A stretch of 64,000 nucleotides of DNA from Paragorgia papillata (lineage: Eukaryota; Cnidaria; Anthozoa; Scleralcyonacea; Coralliidae), in contig JAWNZC010000446.1 of the NCBI GenBank assembly GCA_035771165.1, forward strand, positions 1,612,001 to 1,676,000, written 5' to 3'. The translations under genes and the position numbers were made by a program. Below are positions 23,724 to 36,158 of the stretch, in pieces (positions within the stretch are counted from its first letter, which is position 1; each line of letters opens with the position of its first letter). A model generated the notes under the pieces. It did not search any database. It was not told where the DNA came from and worked only from the letters and a program-made list of their open reading frames with translations.

Positions 23724-24569
23724 CAGACGATCCAAAAACATTTTTTTGCAAAACAAAGAGAATGAATAATTTTTAGTCCCATGAGTAATCTCAACACCCT
23801 CCTCGTTCTTCATACAACGCCACTTCGAGCATTTTCATGTCTTCAGGACGACGTCAACGGCCAAAAGATGAGAACTGTTGCTTGAGATTGACTTCAATAC
23901 AGACACTGCAATAATTTTAGCAATACTGGGGCGTTTTGGAAGTCATTAAACTTACCTTCAAATATCAAATATAATAGTTAGTTAACCATGACATCTTTAA
24001 ACTGTAAAACGTATCTTGCGTTTTAACCGCCTTCGTCGTCCTAGCATCTTAAAGTCCCTACTGGCCGGTAAAATTAATCACCCGCGTATTGGTGTTTTTT
24101 CTAAAGTTGACTTTCTAACCGTTTTATATATAACGAACGTTCCTTTCATATGTATTTAAGGGCCACAAGTATGTCGATTTTATTGTAACGTCAGTTACTT
24201 TCTATAAATCAAGCTTTCTTTCTTATTTGTACATTTGTAGTATACACCAAATTGAATAGTATACTAAAATAAATGTATAAAGTGGCGAAAACATTGTTGT
24301 TTTAAAAATATAATCTGCACTGAGTGGACCGACGAGATCTTTGTTTGTATGTACATGGGAATTACCTGCTAGTCTTTTTTGTCTATTTTGTCACCAAAAG
24401 CCAGAGGAACAACAATGCACATATACAGGTACCGGAAGTTCTGATCGGTGCCACAGTGCAGTAATTTTTATGTCTTTTTATATAGCAAATGGGTCAGTAA
24501 ATCAAAATAAAAACATACTGAAAACAAAATTTGGCTCAATTATAGCCAACTGTGCTTACAGTATTTAAA

Positions 24570-26222
24570 ATGTCTGGTGTGGACGAAGAAGTAGGATCAG
24601 AAGATGTTAGTCAATCGGAACCGAAGTCTGAGGATTCGGTAAATATTGACAAGAAACTGGCTGATGAAAATCAAAACAACGATATTGGATGCTGTAGAAC
24701 TGTGGATAAACGATTGCTTGTTTCGAAGCTTTTCTACTTATTTTTCTTTTCCGCTTTTGGTTGCGTCGCGCCATATCTTGCTTTGTATTTCAAACAGATT
24801 TTCATCTCACCTCGTCAACTTGGGATCATTGTTTCGGTACGTTCGTTCGTACAGTTCATCTTTGCTCCCATGTGGAGTGCTTGCGCCGAACGTTACAATA
24901 AAAGACTTTTGGTTATCCTAATGGGAATTGCAGCTTACACAGCCTGCTACGTTATGATTCCATTCATTCCACTCTCAGGAAAGCCTCAAGCATGCAGCAG
25001 AATGTTGCCAAAACAAGAGGTCAATGACTTTCCTATTAACACCAGTGCTCCTCTTTCGTCGTTTTCAAAACCTAAAGACGTTTCACTGTCTGTAAATCCT
25101 CCAAGGAGTGATGAAGGTGAAGACTATTACTATCTTCCTTGGTCATTGTTCTATGCACCTCCGGTGGACAAAAAGAAATCAGAAAGACGCCATCATTCTG
25201 TTAAACTATCTGTTGCTGATGCATCCAAGCACCTGTCAGACACCTCGCCATTGTATCTTTCTATACTTCTAGTTACGATTGTAGGATATATATTTGGGTC
25301 TCCTGCTCAAACGTTGGCTGATATTGCCACATTGCAGTCGCTGGGAGCCGGACGATCTCATGAATACGGAAGACAGGCTCTTTTTGGGTCCATTGGTTAC
25401 GGTATTGTGTCATTTGTTGTTGGAGCTTCTATAAGTGAACTAAAGACAAAAAATCCTTGCAACGGTGCTCTGGATACGAACTACTTGCCGTGTTTCATTT
25501 GTTTCGGCGTGCTTATGGCTATATGCTTTGTGGTGGCAACGAGGTTTCGGTTCAATGACACAGCCAAGGAGAAAAACGTAAGAACAGACACCAGTGGCCG
25601 GTGTAAAACGATTACTTTTGATTCTGCAGTGTTTATTATAGTAGTATTTTTCTGTGGCAGTGCTTCGGGATTTATTGGTACGTTTTTGTTTTGGCACGTG
25701 CATGAACTTGGTGGCCCTCAGTTATTGTTTAGTATCATTAGTCTCACTAATTCCTCGGCTGAGGTCTTTGTTTATCATACTTCACATCGTCTTGTCACTG
25801 CACTAGGACACTCTCGTGTTATATACCTGGGCCTAATATGTTATGGAATTCGTTTCTTTTATTACTCATACTGCGAGAAGCCTTGGTTGTTCTTACCCAT
25901 CGAGTTAATCCAGGGAATTACGTCTGCTGCAGTTTGGTCAGCGTTCGTTTATCACGTGGGGAACGACCCCGAAAATGGTACTACTCTTCAAGGAATTGTG
26001 AGTGGTGTATACGGGGGACTCGGCTATGCAGCAGGAGGACTAGTTGGTGGAGTTTTGGTACATGAGATAGGGACTAGTGCAGCTTTTCTTATGTTTGGCG
26101 AAGCTTGTTTAGTTATGTTGTGCTTCTTTATTTTAACTAATCATTTTGGAGATAAATCATCAACAAACAGCGGTGCCACAACGCTCAGCAGTAACGATGA
26201 CACTGAAGAAAAAGAAGAGTGA
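24570..26222 (+). CDS. MFSD6: MFSD6-like major facilitator transporter C (single exon)
   Basis: A 550-aa frame from the ATG at 24570 (MSGVDEEVGSEDV). The frame is open upstream to a GTG at 24552, but ATG is the natural start; CTTACAG just upstream could be a 5' UTR splice acceptor. The acidic N tail is followed by SKLFYLFFFSAFGCVAPYLA (TM1), a long Ser/Lys-rich loop at about residues 150-220 with several prolines, then HEYGRQALFGSIGYG, FLFWHVHELGGPQLLFSIIS and SGVYGGLGYAAGGLVGGVLV. The C tail is Asp/Glu-rich. No intron interrupts it. It is the most divergent of the three (HVHELGG instead of YLKDLGG/HLKDLGG). Multi-pass membrane transporter of unknown substrate. Confidence 0.93.
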   Translation: MSGVDEEVGSEDVSQSEPKSEDSVNIDKKLADENQNNDIGCCRTVDKRLLVSKLFYLFFFSAFGCVAPYLALYFKQIFISPRQLGIIVSVRSFVQFIFAPMWSACAERYNKRLLVILMGIAAYTACYVMIPFIPLSGKPQACSRMLPKQEVNDFPINTSAPLSSFSKPKDVSLSVNPPRSDEGEDYYYLPWSLFYAPPVDKKKSERRHHSVKLSVADASKHLSDTSPLYLSILLVTIVGYIFGSPAQTLADIATLQSLGAGRSHEYGRQALFGSIGYGIVSFVVGASISELKTKNPCNGALDTNYLPCFICFGVLMAICFVVATRFRFNDTAKEKNVRTDTSGRCKTITFDSAVFIIVVFFCGSASGFIGTFLFWHVHELGGPQLLFSIISLTNSSAEVFVYHTSHRLVTALGHSRVIYLGLICYGIRFFYYSYCEKPWLFLPIELIQGITSAAVWSAFVYHVGNDPENGTTLQGIVSGVYGGLGYAAGGLVGGVLVHEIGTSAAFLMFGEACLVMLCFFILTNHFGDKSSTNSGATTLSSNDDTEEKEE

Positions 26223-26384
26223 AGCACTGTGATTTTTGCAGCTGTTTTTACCTTTGGAAGTTATATAATAATTATTTGTTGTTACGATAAAAGTTTATTA
26301 GTTTTGTGAGAACAAATATCGAATGCATTTTTATATTAATTGTTAATTATTCTTATTATTTAGGTATTTTTATAAAATATCCAT

Positions 26385-26605
26385 CTGTTTACATGAGCCG
26401 GGCTAGCCCGGTTAACTGGGCTCACGCGATTGATTAGGATCGTACTGTGGTTTTTAAAACTCGTATAAACTAAATGTACAAAGAAGAATTGGTTTAGGTT
26501 AGATGTAAACGAATCCTAACGTTGATTAAAGTCTCTTTTTGTGGCCGAGGAAAGAATTTCGTGACAAGAGTCAGCCCGGTTAGCCCGGCTCATGTAAACA
26601 GCCCC
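26385..26605. mobile_element. MITE with GC-rich TIRs
   Basis: Left end CTGTTTACATGAGCCGGGCT and right end (AGCCCGGCTCATGTAAACAG, ending 26601) are inverted repeats. The left arm also contains AGCCCGGTTAACTGGGCT. It lies 160 bp past the stop of MFSD6-C, so it may be within the 3' UTR. Target duplication unclear. Confidence 0.75.
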
Positions 26606-26806
26606 TAAAAGGTTAAAATATGTAAATAAGTCACGATCACGAAGTAACATTTTTATGTTATTAAATTTAGGATTTGTTTAGAATGCATTTCTCTTTTGTA
26701 ATGGTCACATTATGTACCTGTCTGCGCTGACTTATTTATACTCGACTACAATTATACGGCTTGAAAAATGTTACACTATATTGCAGATTGGAATTAATTT
26801 GCAATT

Positions 26807-26855
26807 TTACAATTGCAATTTTGCATCAATTTTGCATCAATTTTGCATCAATTTA
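26807..26855. repeat. Short TTTTGCATCAA tandem repeat
   Basis: Three to four copies of an 11-bp unit (TTTTGCATCAA). No associated gene. Confidence 0.7.
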
Positions 26856-27246
26856 CACTGTCCTGCAATTATTAGTTTCTCTGTTTTTCATTTTTTAATC
26901 GAAGCTATTAATCTGTTTGAAAAAACATCAACAAAACATATATTTATATAGCGTATACGTTATAAGGTTTGCAGTTTTCATCGTGCGTAACGGAATACAA
27001 CTTGCAATTGACAAAATATTGAACTCTAAATATTAATTAAATTATTGTAATTAGTAATACCATGACATGAGGTCATAATACCATGACATGACATGAGAAT
27101 ATTACTGATTAAATGCCTTCAAAAGTCGATGAAGGGTGTATGGAAGTCACGAGGGACTTTTACACGGCCTCCCGAGGCTTGAGGGGATATTTAATGATTA
27201 GAATGTTTCCTTTTTGATGAAAGTATGCATTTTGACGAGAGAATGC

Positions 27247-28259
27247 CAACCTCGTACCCAGGACCTTCTTTGCTTTCAAAATGGCGAGAGGAGAAGACCC
27301 TGGCAAAGGCTGGTCACGTGATTCCAAAGTACTCCAAAATTCTTGGAGTATTTGGTCACGTGGGTAATTTGAACTGGGGGGAACGGTTGATTTGGTTCTA
27401 AACGTAGATTCGTAGAAGATATTTGTTGCAAGTCTTGTAGAGGTAAATCCGAGGGGTAAATCAGAATTTAAAGTATTGAATGAACATTTATGATATATTT
27501 TTAAAAACTACGTTGATTTACGACATTTGCTGGATATTTCATATTTGTTGCCGTCAATCGTCACTAGAAATATGAAGCCGAAGGCGACGGCGACGAACAA
27601 TCATAAACCTACTTTCAATAGAGCTACTGCAGTTCAGGTACTGCTACATATACTTGATATTCGAATGCTGTTTGTTGTTGAGATTCACTTACCGTCCAGT
27701 ATAGCGCATTTTTGTTGCATGTTTCTTCTCCACACGTTTGGGATTTGTGGAAATTTAATTGTTGTAATTTGTGTCGATTTACTATATAATTTATTCAGCA
27801 TTATTCGAATCTGCTGTCCTCGTTGAATAATTTAATAATATTGAAACACCATTGACGAACATTATAAATCAGCACTGAAGACTTTGACTTTGTATATTTA
27901 TAAACTTTATAAATTTGATTCAGAAAGTCCAGAAACAAATAAACACTTCTTGCTTGCATTCAATAAAAGCAATGTTGTAGTATAGACACTACTGATGCAG
28001 AGCTACTGATGGTCAATAACTGATTTGATAAATATATTAATTGTTATTTGTACGGTTTCGGTTATTCTTGATTGCTTAAATAGTTCGCTAAATAGTTTTA
28101 CATATACAAGCCAACCACTCTGTTTCATATCAGTGACTGTACCGATCCCCCCCGGTAGAACGTAAGCCACACGCAAAAATGTCGTGGTCACGTGACCAGC
28201 CTTTGCCATGGTCTTCTCTCCGCCCCGCCATTTTGAGAAGGCCCTGGGTACGAGGTTGC
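27247..28259. mobile_element. Non-autonomous hAT-like element, GAGAATGC target duplication
   Basis: The left terminus CAACCTCGTACCCAGGACCT extends into a ~75-bp arm (to CACGTGATTCC) that is repeated inverted at 28185-28258. GAGAATGC occurs at 27239-27246 and 28260-28267. One extra C (28259) separates the right terminus from the duplication. The ~850-bp interior has no transposase; small frames (for example 27527-27826) lack recognisable domains. Confidence 0.8.
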
Positions 28260-30031
28260 GAGAATGCATGTGTAGATGTGTAGGGATTAAATCTTCCCGT
28301 GCGGAGAATAGCAAAAATGGTATTTTTCGAAATGAACTTAGAATGACAAGATATAGTTGTTTTAATCATTTAACAATTAGTCACCGAAGTCGATAGTCAT
28401 CGAGACTGAGGTGACTAATTGTTTTAGTATAATTTCAGAAGTTGATAAATAACCAATAACGTTGAAACAAAAACTTTTAAACAACTGCTTTCATTTTAAC
28501 AGTGGTGATTCTGTTTATTCACAGACGATGTTAGCAAGCCACAGTCTTTGTCAGTAAATAATTTCAAAAAAAGAGTAACAACATCCTACTTTGGAATTGA
28601 ACTTGTACATACATTCAAATATATGCTAAAAAGACTTTTATTCTGGTGTTTTGGATCCTGTGTTACGGCTTTTTTGCACTTAATTCATGTTCAATATGTT
28701 CTTCACTCATGACGAAGTTTTCGAAAATATACTTCCTTACCTTTATAAGGTTTTGTTTTCACGATATTTGATATGTACCACATCTCAGTGATAAATGTTT
28801 TCAGTATTATGCTCTTTTGTTTGTCTCAAAAACTACAGACCCCATTTTGAAAAAAAAATTAACAGTTCAATGAATCAACAAATTCTAAAATCTCATACTT
28901 CAAAATGACAACTCGGAGGGGGAGACTGAAACGAGTAAAGTCAGTGCAGTGTTGAATAAGTACCAGTCTCTTTTCCAGAACTACTTTTGAAGAACAATTT
29001 CTTGTGATGCGATAGTCACCGCGCTAGGCGGTGACTATCACCTCAGATTCACCGCTGAGCGGACCAATCAGAAAGCTGGAAAGCCTCTTTTCCACTATGA
29101 AATTATACTAAAATGCAATATTCACTTATAATGCTATTGGGTGCTATATACTCTGAGTGACGAACCATACCGGATGATTAGAGAAAAACTCTACTCGACC
29201 CCGGCGTCATAATGTCTAGAATTTATAAATATTATTGTGATTTTGACTCATTCGAGTTAGTGCTGTTAACGACCATGCGGCTTTGCGGGTACACACTGGT
29301 AAGTTCTATAAACATTGGACGAGCATGTGCTGACCTTTTCTCCATCAACTTACTTTTGTCTATTCTTACACAGAACATGCTTGTTGTGACACGACATATG
29401 CACGTATTAAATTATCATCTCATGTCGTTACCTCTTTGTGTTACGCTCAATGGCCCTATGGTTTTATTTACAGATCTATCTACAGCGTAATATAGAATGC
29501 CATAATTTTAATACAATAAGCTTTTTTAAAAATTAATATTTATTTTTTTGACCTGAAGGGAAAACTAACGTAATTTAGCAATATTTTCTTCAAAAGGTAT
29601 TGATTCAACTGATAACCGTTTTAAAGCAGTTGTCATCTAAGCCACTGTCAAAAACATATAATAGCCACCTGTCCAAACTACTCTACGGATGAACAAGTCC
29701 AAGTTATAATTACTTTGCTTTTGTCGATAAAACGTTCTCTTATGTAACACCGTATATTTCGTTATCGGGTTGTACGTTTACCTACACCATATAACGAGAT
29801 TTGTATTTTTTTCTATCGATGTCATGAATCCATGAGAGAGAGGAATGAAAGAATGACTTGAAAAAGGTAAAGTATTTAATGTATTTTTATTATACAAGAA
29901 TTACTACGTCATGGAGGGAATTGCAAGTGGCGTGAACAGTGCACTATATACATGTATATGTAATTATTGTAAAGCGCCTTTATGTAATTTTTCGTGTCTA
30001 TGAAAATTTTGATTTGCGGACGAGCGTCTCA
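28260..30031. other. Intergenic with foldback fragments
   Basis: Inverted pair AACAATTAGTCACC/GGTGACTAATTGTT at 28372-28423, and a perfect 12-bp hairpin GATAGTCACCGC/GCGGTGACTATC at 29011-29039, suggest ends of an old foldback element. No exon was recognised; a plus frame at 29212-29490 has no domain. Confidence 0.5.
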
Positions 30032-30180
30032 ATAGACCTTATTCAAAAATTAGAATTATTTTATGTGCATATAAATTAGTCCTTATTGAATTTCCCACAT
30101 GAAAACGAGTTCATAAGGGCTAATTTATATGTGTATAAAATAATTTTAATTCGGCGGCCGTTTTTGAATAAGGTCTATTA
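30032..30180. mobile_element. MITE family with TAAGG/CCTTA termini, copy 2
   Basis: The ends AATAGACCTTATTC and GAATAAGGTCTATT are inverted. The arm sequence matches copy 1 at 17768-17962, including AGAATTATTTTATGTGCATA and the central CCCACATGAAAACGAGTTCA. Shorter than copy 1 by a central deletion. Non-coding. Confidence 0.8.
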
Positions 30181-30545
30181 CAAGAAGTCCTTCTCTTTCG
30201 ACTTAATCCTTCCCATCATGCCTGGACGTCCTATCTTGACGTGTAAAGTTATCTGGTGTCGACCAGAGTAAATATAAATAAAGTTGCCCGATGGCAACGA
30301 TGGGAAACTATCGTTATATAAAAATATAAAATACAAGTTGTGGTTAATTAACATTCCGTCCAAGTCCGAAGGGTCGTAAGCCCCGCCCATATGAAAACGT
30401 TTTCTTTGACAAGTTTCTTGGTAGCTTTACGTGCTCGTATGTACGATGACAGTATTTCAGACAGTATATATAATCACAGTGATTTAATATATTCTTGCAT
30501 GTGTTCGGCTGGGCATTGTTGACAGAAAAAAAGTATCTGTCTGTA

Positions 30546-30750
30546 AGCGTCACAGCACCAGGTATGAAATTACCGCTTAATTAATAGTTTTGCGCGAGAC
30601 AAAAATTATATTTGTGTGTAAAGGAAAGGAATAATATTCTTTAAACGTTAAAAGAGTAAGCCATTAGTGCATTTTCTTACGGACTATTTAGTCCAAGCTT
30701 TGACGTGTGTGATATTCACCATAATTTTAATCATGTGAACTTGAAATTGG
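30546..30750. repeat. Dispersed repeat, inverted copy at 57.6 kb
   Basis: This ~200-bp stretch (TATGAAATTACCGCTTAATT through TAATCATGTGAACTTG) is present in reverse complement at 57612-57808, and partly at 49526-49640. The fuller 57.6-kb copy shows MITE-like ends. Confidence 0.75.
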
Positions 30751-31602
30751 CCACTGCGTAGGCAGTGTTTTACATAGAGCAATGTGAAAAGGTGGTAAAC
30801 TGCCGAGAATAGTTTTAATAACGAAATACTGACGTTTCGAGTAGAGCCCTTGAGTGCATGGAACTCATTATACCATTATGCTTTTAAAGGTCAATTTAAA
30901 AATGAACAAATCAACTAAACCAAATAGCAGTTTACTTCGAGGTTGAGTGCACAGATACGTAAATTCATTGACTTCCTGTGCAGTTGTTCTTGACGTCGTA
31001 TACATCAGCATGTTTTCCCTTGTCCAAAAGCTGGCATGATCAGTATTTATGGCGTACACACGAGCACATAAAACTTGTTATATGGAAAAACTTGCCAATG
31101 CAAACTTGGTCGTGTGTGCAGGGCTTTACACTATATTTTGGCTGATGCCAAACTGAAAACAACAATATAGAATTGGTACATTTCCAACCTGTGGTACATT
31201 TTTAAAATGAATGATAAACTTTTATTTAACCTATATATGTTGTTCACGATTTACATTTGTTACCAGTTGAATTTCTTCAAAACTTTTGTTTATTTTTCTT
31301 TTTTTATATTTTTATATTTTTACTGATTTAATTTTATGCTGGTATACAGCTTAGATTGTATGTTGACACTCAATACGCTTGTGGGTTTGCCTAACATAAA
31401 TATCAATTTGCTCTACCAACAATATTGACTTTTATCACATATAGTTACAGTGCAGTAACAACTATTAAGATTATAAAGGCAACTATTAAATATTTCTGTT
31501 AGTTACTGTTCATTTGATTAACGATAAACTAGCTGATTGACCAGTAAGTTGAGACACTAATTAGCAAAACCATGTTTCTAAAGTTTAGTTTTCTGTACAA
31601 GA

Positions 31603-34600
31603 ATGGATGTTGCTAAAGTTTTCCTTCTGTTACAGTTGCTCTTTTGCGCATGTGGTAAGTTTTAACAAATTTCTTAATATGCATGAAGTGTTTACTTATA
31701 AAGGTTAATTAATGTTGAAACTCTAGTTCTGGAACATTTTCCTTGCGGAAGTGCATTATTATAACACTTATATACTTAGCGTGAAGCTGTTGTTTTACTT
31801 GGTACAACTTTTTGTGGATTAGATTAACTAAAATCGCATATAATTTGAGCTATTTGCACTTATACAACTCGTACGCCTTAAATTAAACGCGAGACTTTTC
31901 ATAACTGACTTTCATTTGTCATGCGTTCTCACCTACGTTTTTTTCCACTGGATCCACTATCCATACTGTACTCGACTTTAAATCGATGTCGGATCTTTAA
32001 CGGTTTTTAAACGTAACGACGCCACCGTGTTGCTTCTAGGTATAGACCTTTTTGCACATGACGTCAAAACGGTGGATCTGCAGGACAACTTCAGAGTTGT
32101 GATGTTCAACAAAACAAATAATCAATGAAAATATATTTTATTGTTTAAAAGCATTTGTTTTCCACGAAAGGAGTAAGTGCATGCAAGTGGTCTATAAAAA
32201 TTAACATCTAGTGTTCATATTTCTCAAATGCGTTAATGTGCTTTTAAAACGAAAATTAAGTCTCATTATTTGAAAGAAAACTTAAAATGACAGATTGTTG
32301 GGATATTTCCGGTTGTTTGATATTCAAATTAATTGACGTCACACGCGCATAATGAGTTATCGGAGGTTATTTATCTTTGCTATTATCAAATATAATCACT
32401 TGAAAATTCTACATGTTTGGTGTTGTGGGCGAAACACACCATCATACTTCTTTTGGCTTACTTTAGTTTGATAATAGCAACGATATAAAACCTTATCCAC
32501 AAGTCCTTATGTACGTCAAAATGTTTAATTTGCATATCAAACAACCTGAAATATCTCAACAACGAAGCAAGGAAACGAGAAACTGCAAAAGATGTTACTG
32601 ATCTGTTACTGAAAGTGTTCTTCCAAATAAAGCGACTTAATTTTCGTTTCATAAGCACTTTAAGAATCCTTAGGCTAGTTCTCTAACCTAGGAATGAATT
32701 GGGCGAAGGACTTGAATTTTTTTTAAATCTCCGGACTTGAAGTACATTTAAAACTCAAGCACTTCAATTTATAAAGAACCGTGTTAATATTGAAAACAAA
32801 GCGAATATACGTATTCAGCATAATTATTTTTTAGGAGTACATGAATCGATTGGAGAAACCGTTTAAATGTTTCCGATTCGGACTTGACCTGGTTTCCTCA
32901 GTTCTCCTCGTACTTCACAACCCGGTCTATAGTCCGAGTGGGAAGCTTTAAATAGTACTTTCACTTTATATAGTTAGTGGAAATCTTTATCTTTTCTAAT
33001 GTTTAAAAATTAACTTTAGGGTTATTTATTTTACAGGAAAACATCTTCCAAAACATTACCACAACGAAAGGAAATCGTATCCGAGACAGATGATAATCCC
33101 AAACAAATTTATTCCGATGCTTAAACAGTCTGCACTTTTTAAATCTAGGAGTTCGTCAAACGATTTGTCTGGTTTTCTTCAACCCAAGTCGCACGAACAA
33201 GACTCTGTCACTGGGCAAACAAGACAAAATCTTATGGACTCCATGGGAATGGATCCAGGTCAATCGCAAGGAACAGGAACTGGGGATGCAAATGGAATGG
33301 GTGGTATGGGACAAGAAGGTGGAATGAGAGAGGCAGGTGGAATGGGTGGTATGGGAGGAGCTGGAGGAAAGGGTGGTATGGGTGAGACAGGTGGCGAGGG
33401 TGGAATGAATGATATGGGACGCGCCGGTGGAATGGGTATGAATGGAGGGACAGGTGGAATGGGTGGTATGGAAGGTGCTGGAGGATTGGCTGGATTAAAT
33501 GATCAAATGAAAGCCATGAATGAGATAGGTGGAATGGGAAATTCCGATGCATCACAAAGTCCTCTACAAGGAAACATGCAAGGAGGAAATGGAATGGATC
33601 CCATGAATAACGGTGGTGCTGAAGGCATGAACTATGATGCAAACAATCCTCCCGCTGGGGATCCGATGGGTACATTGAAGGACATGTTATCCAATCAAGG
33701 GACAAATGCAGCATTGGGAACTGATTCACAAGCATTTGGACCTGGCGGAGCGGCAAGCTCTAACGTACTTGCCATGTTAAACCAAGTTGTTGGAAAGGAA
33801 ATGCCAGGTGAGTCTCCCGTGGACCCAAGCTCAAGTTCAGAACAGGCGTGGAATCAGCTGCAGAAAAGTTTTGATAGTCAAAAACCATCGGGAGTGCCTT
33901 ATACTGATTCAGCAGAATCTAAAAGTACAAATGAGCATGTTCAACAGGATATTCCAGTTTCAAACTCGAACCAGACGATGAACGTCGCTAACAAACCGAA
34001 CCCAAATACACCCGCAATTCCCAACAACAATAATTCTATGCCGAATCTCCCCACCAAAAAGCCACCAATATCTAATCCTGGAAATGCGTCTCCGTTAAAC
34101 GCGAATTCTGCTACATCGAATCCCCCAATTGCGCATGCTTCAACAGATTCTCCAGCGACTAATCCCACCAGTACAACCAAAATTATAAGCAAACCCCGAT
34201 CTCAAGAAGAAAGTCGCGCAAACGCATTGACGAAAACTACTTCCAACATGACGGAGATGGACGTGGAGGAGGATCGACCGCTCTCAGCAGACATGGTCAA
34301 ATTTTTGAAGGGTGTCAAATTTGTTTTATCGCAAGAGCCCGGGAACGATATAATCTTGGGAAAGAAATTTTCTAGTGACGTGCAACGTGATTTGACAGAT
34401 TTCAAAGAGGAGACCGGGGTAATAAAAAATATTGTATCTGCGACAAACAAGTTGTCTCAAGCAGACAGAAAGTGGCCAATGAGCATTTCCAAAGGGGAAA
34501 TAGGGGAAAGATATGCTAATGTTCAGGCGGCGAATCCTAAAGGAGTCGTATCGATGGTTGCAATAACAGGTTTATTAAGCAAACCCAAAGCAAAGAAAAA

Positions 34601-35093
34601 GAAACTTGTTGAATATATAAAAGCCGCCAAAGTTCTGGAAAGAGCGTCCAAAAAGCTAAAAGACCCCGTTGCAAAGAAAAGTACAGAGATTGCAGTCGCT
34701 TCAATTTTGAAGGTAGCCGCCTTAGGAGAAAACAAAAACTTATCCTCCAGCGCTGCTACTGATTTATTAAACGGAGGTGATGTAAACAATAAATTGTCCG
34801 AGAAATACATCGAAGCTGCGCGAGTTCTCGGAACAGCCTCAAAGAAACTAGCAGATCCCGTAGCAAAGACAAGTACGGAGATTGGGATTGCCTCAATATT
34901 GAAAGTAATTACTTTGGGCAATTATCCAACATCAAAGAAGACTTTTGTACCCTCTTTGCACCGTTCACGTTCACCATTGAAGACATACTTGAATACGGTC
35001 GTGGACAAAAGACACGAAAACATTGCTAATGAGATAGTTGCAGCGGTAAAGAGGACATTAAAACTTCCTAAATTGAAGAAACCATCTCCTTAA
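31603..35093 (+). CDS. Secreted Gly/Met-rich protein with duplicated C-terminal module (two exons)
   Basis: Exon 1, 31603-31654, encodes a signal peptide (MDVAKVFLLLQLLFCACG). A phase 1 intron (gtaagt ... ttattttacag) leads to exon 2, 33037-35093. The reconstructed protein is about 702 aa. After the signal peptide comes a short basic stretch (HYHNERKSYPRQ), then a Gly/Met-rich block (about residues 79-185) with repeats of GGMGGMG type, then an Asn/Pro/Ser/Thr-rich linker, then a mixed C-terminal part. There, two related modules of about 40 residues (near 541 and 606) share the core KKLxDPVAKxSTEI and ASILKV. No known domain recognised. Composition resembles extracellular structural or matrix proteins, but function is not shown. 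An AATAAA at 35391-35396 could be the polyadenylation signal. The intron holds a TTAA-flanked transposon. Confidence 0.85.
32237..32659. mobile_element. TTAA-flanked (Kolobok-like) non-autonomous element
   Basis: Flanked by TTAA at 32233-32236 and 32660-32663. The right terminus (complement AGTGCTTATGAAACGAAAAT) matches the left (TGTGCTTTTAAAACGAAAAT). Arms share TTAAAATGACAGA, GATATTTC and ATTTGCATATCAAAC-type motifs. It is the same family as the larger 49642-50710 element and is related in its termini to 58937-60811. Lies inside the Gly/Met-rich gene's intron. Confidence 0.8.
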
Positions 35094-36078
35094 TTTAGAT
35101 ATAACGCGAGAGAATATTGATATTTTTTACTCGTTAATCATGCATGATTCCAGGATTTTATTGAGAGTATGACGTCAAAGTCGCCATATTGCGTGGCAAC
35201 TTCAAAGTACCGACGTTTAGTGTACCAAATAATGAATGGTAATCCTTTTGTTTATTCTATGGATTTACCACCCAGCTTGGGAATACGTGCAAGAGCTTAA
35301 TTCATACTGTTTTGGAATTTTAACATTGCTGCTTTAAGCAGGATTTCTCAGATCAGAATTTTCTGTTACAAGTTTTTAGTTTCTGTGCGAAATAAACTTT
35401 ACTTCTAAATAAACGTATATATATGTATTATAATTAGATATAGGATTGGAGAAGATTACGATCGGAGTTGGGAATTATTTTATTTATTTCCTAACTTTCC
35501 AATGTAAAAGAAGGATTTCCAGTACAACTAAACCTCACACAGGTCGCAGAATACATGCCATAGAGATAGTTTTATCAGAATTACAATCGGTTTTAGAAAT
35601 GGGTGTTAGGCGTCAATGTTCTCTTTATCATATTGTCATACATGCACTAATATCCGTTCGAACTAAAAATGTCAAGTTTGGACCTAGTCATCGTTAATAT
35701 TTTGTCAATGATCCTCGCTCCATGCTTTGTGATCTTTCACTCACTCTTCTGCCTGTTAATTGGTTTTTCACATAGTTCCTTATGCTATGGTTCCTTGGCT
35801 GCAACACGCTCGCGACAAGACTATTTTGTCCAGTCTTTCGATCATCTCGCAGTTGAAGGTTGTACCTTGGTGCTTTATAATTCATTCTGCTTTTCTAAAA
35901 AGTAACCTTCAAGTTATATTATTTGACCCAGACCGTGTTTTTGTTCTTCTACTGTGTTTTCCGGATTCCACATTTCCTCAAGATTGATGAAACTTTAAGT
36001 AGTAATGTATATTCAGTTTTAAGTGAATATCAATAAATAATAAATATCCGCTCTACCCAAAAGTATTGAGCACTCTAT
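35094..36078. other. 3' region of the Gly/Met-rich gene and intergenic
   Basis: Contains AATAAA at 35391-35396. No other gene recognised; the short frames between 35446 and 35987 look like chance. Confidence 0.5.

Positions 36079-36079
<1 letters not shown>

Positions 36080-36153
<74 letters not shown>
36080..36153. repeat. (TA)n microsatellite
   Basis: About 37 TA units. Shorter TA tracts lie nearby at 36557-36581 and 36645-36662. Confidence 0.95.

Positions 36154-36158
<5 letters not shown>

Noticed and set aside
27527..27826. 99-codon plus frame inside the 27.2-kb element as a transposase exon
   Set aside because: No hAT dimerisation or catalytic motif is visible. Composition looks random for AT-rich sequence.
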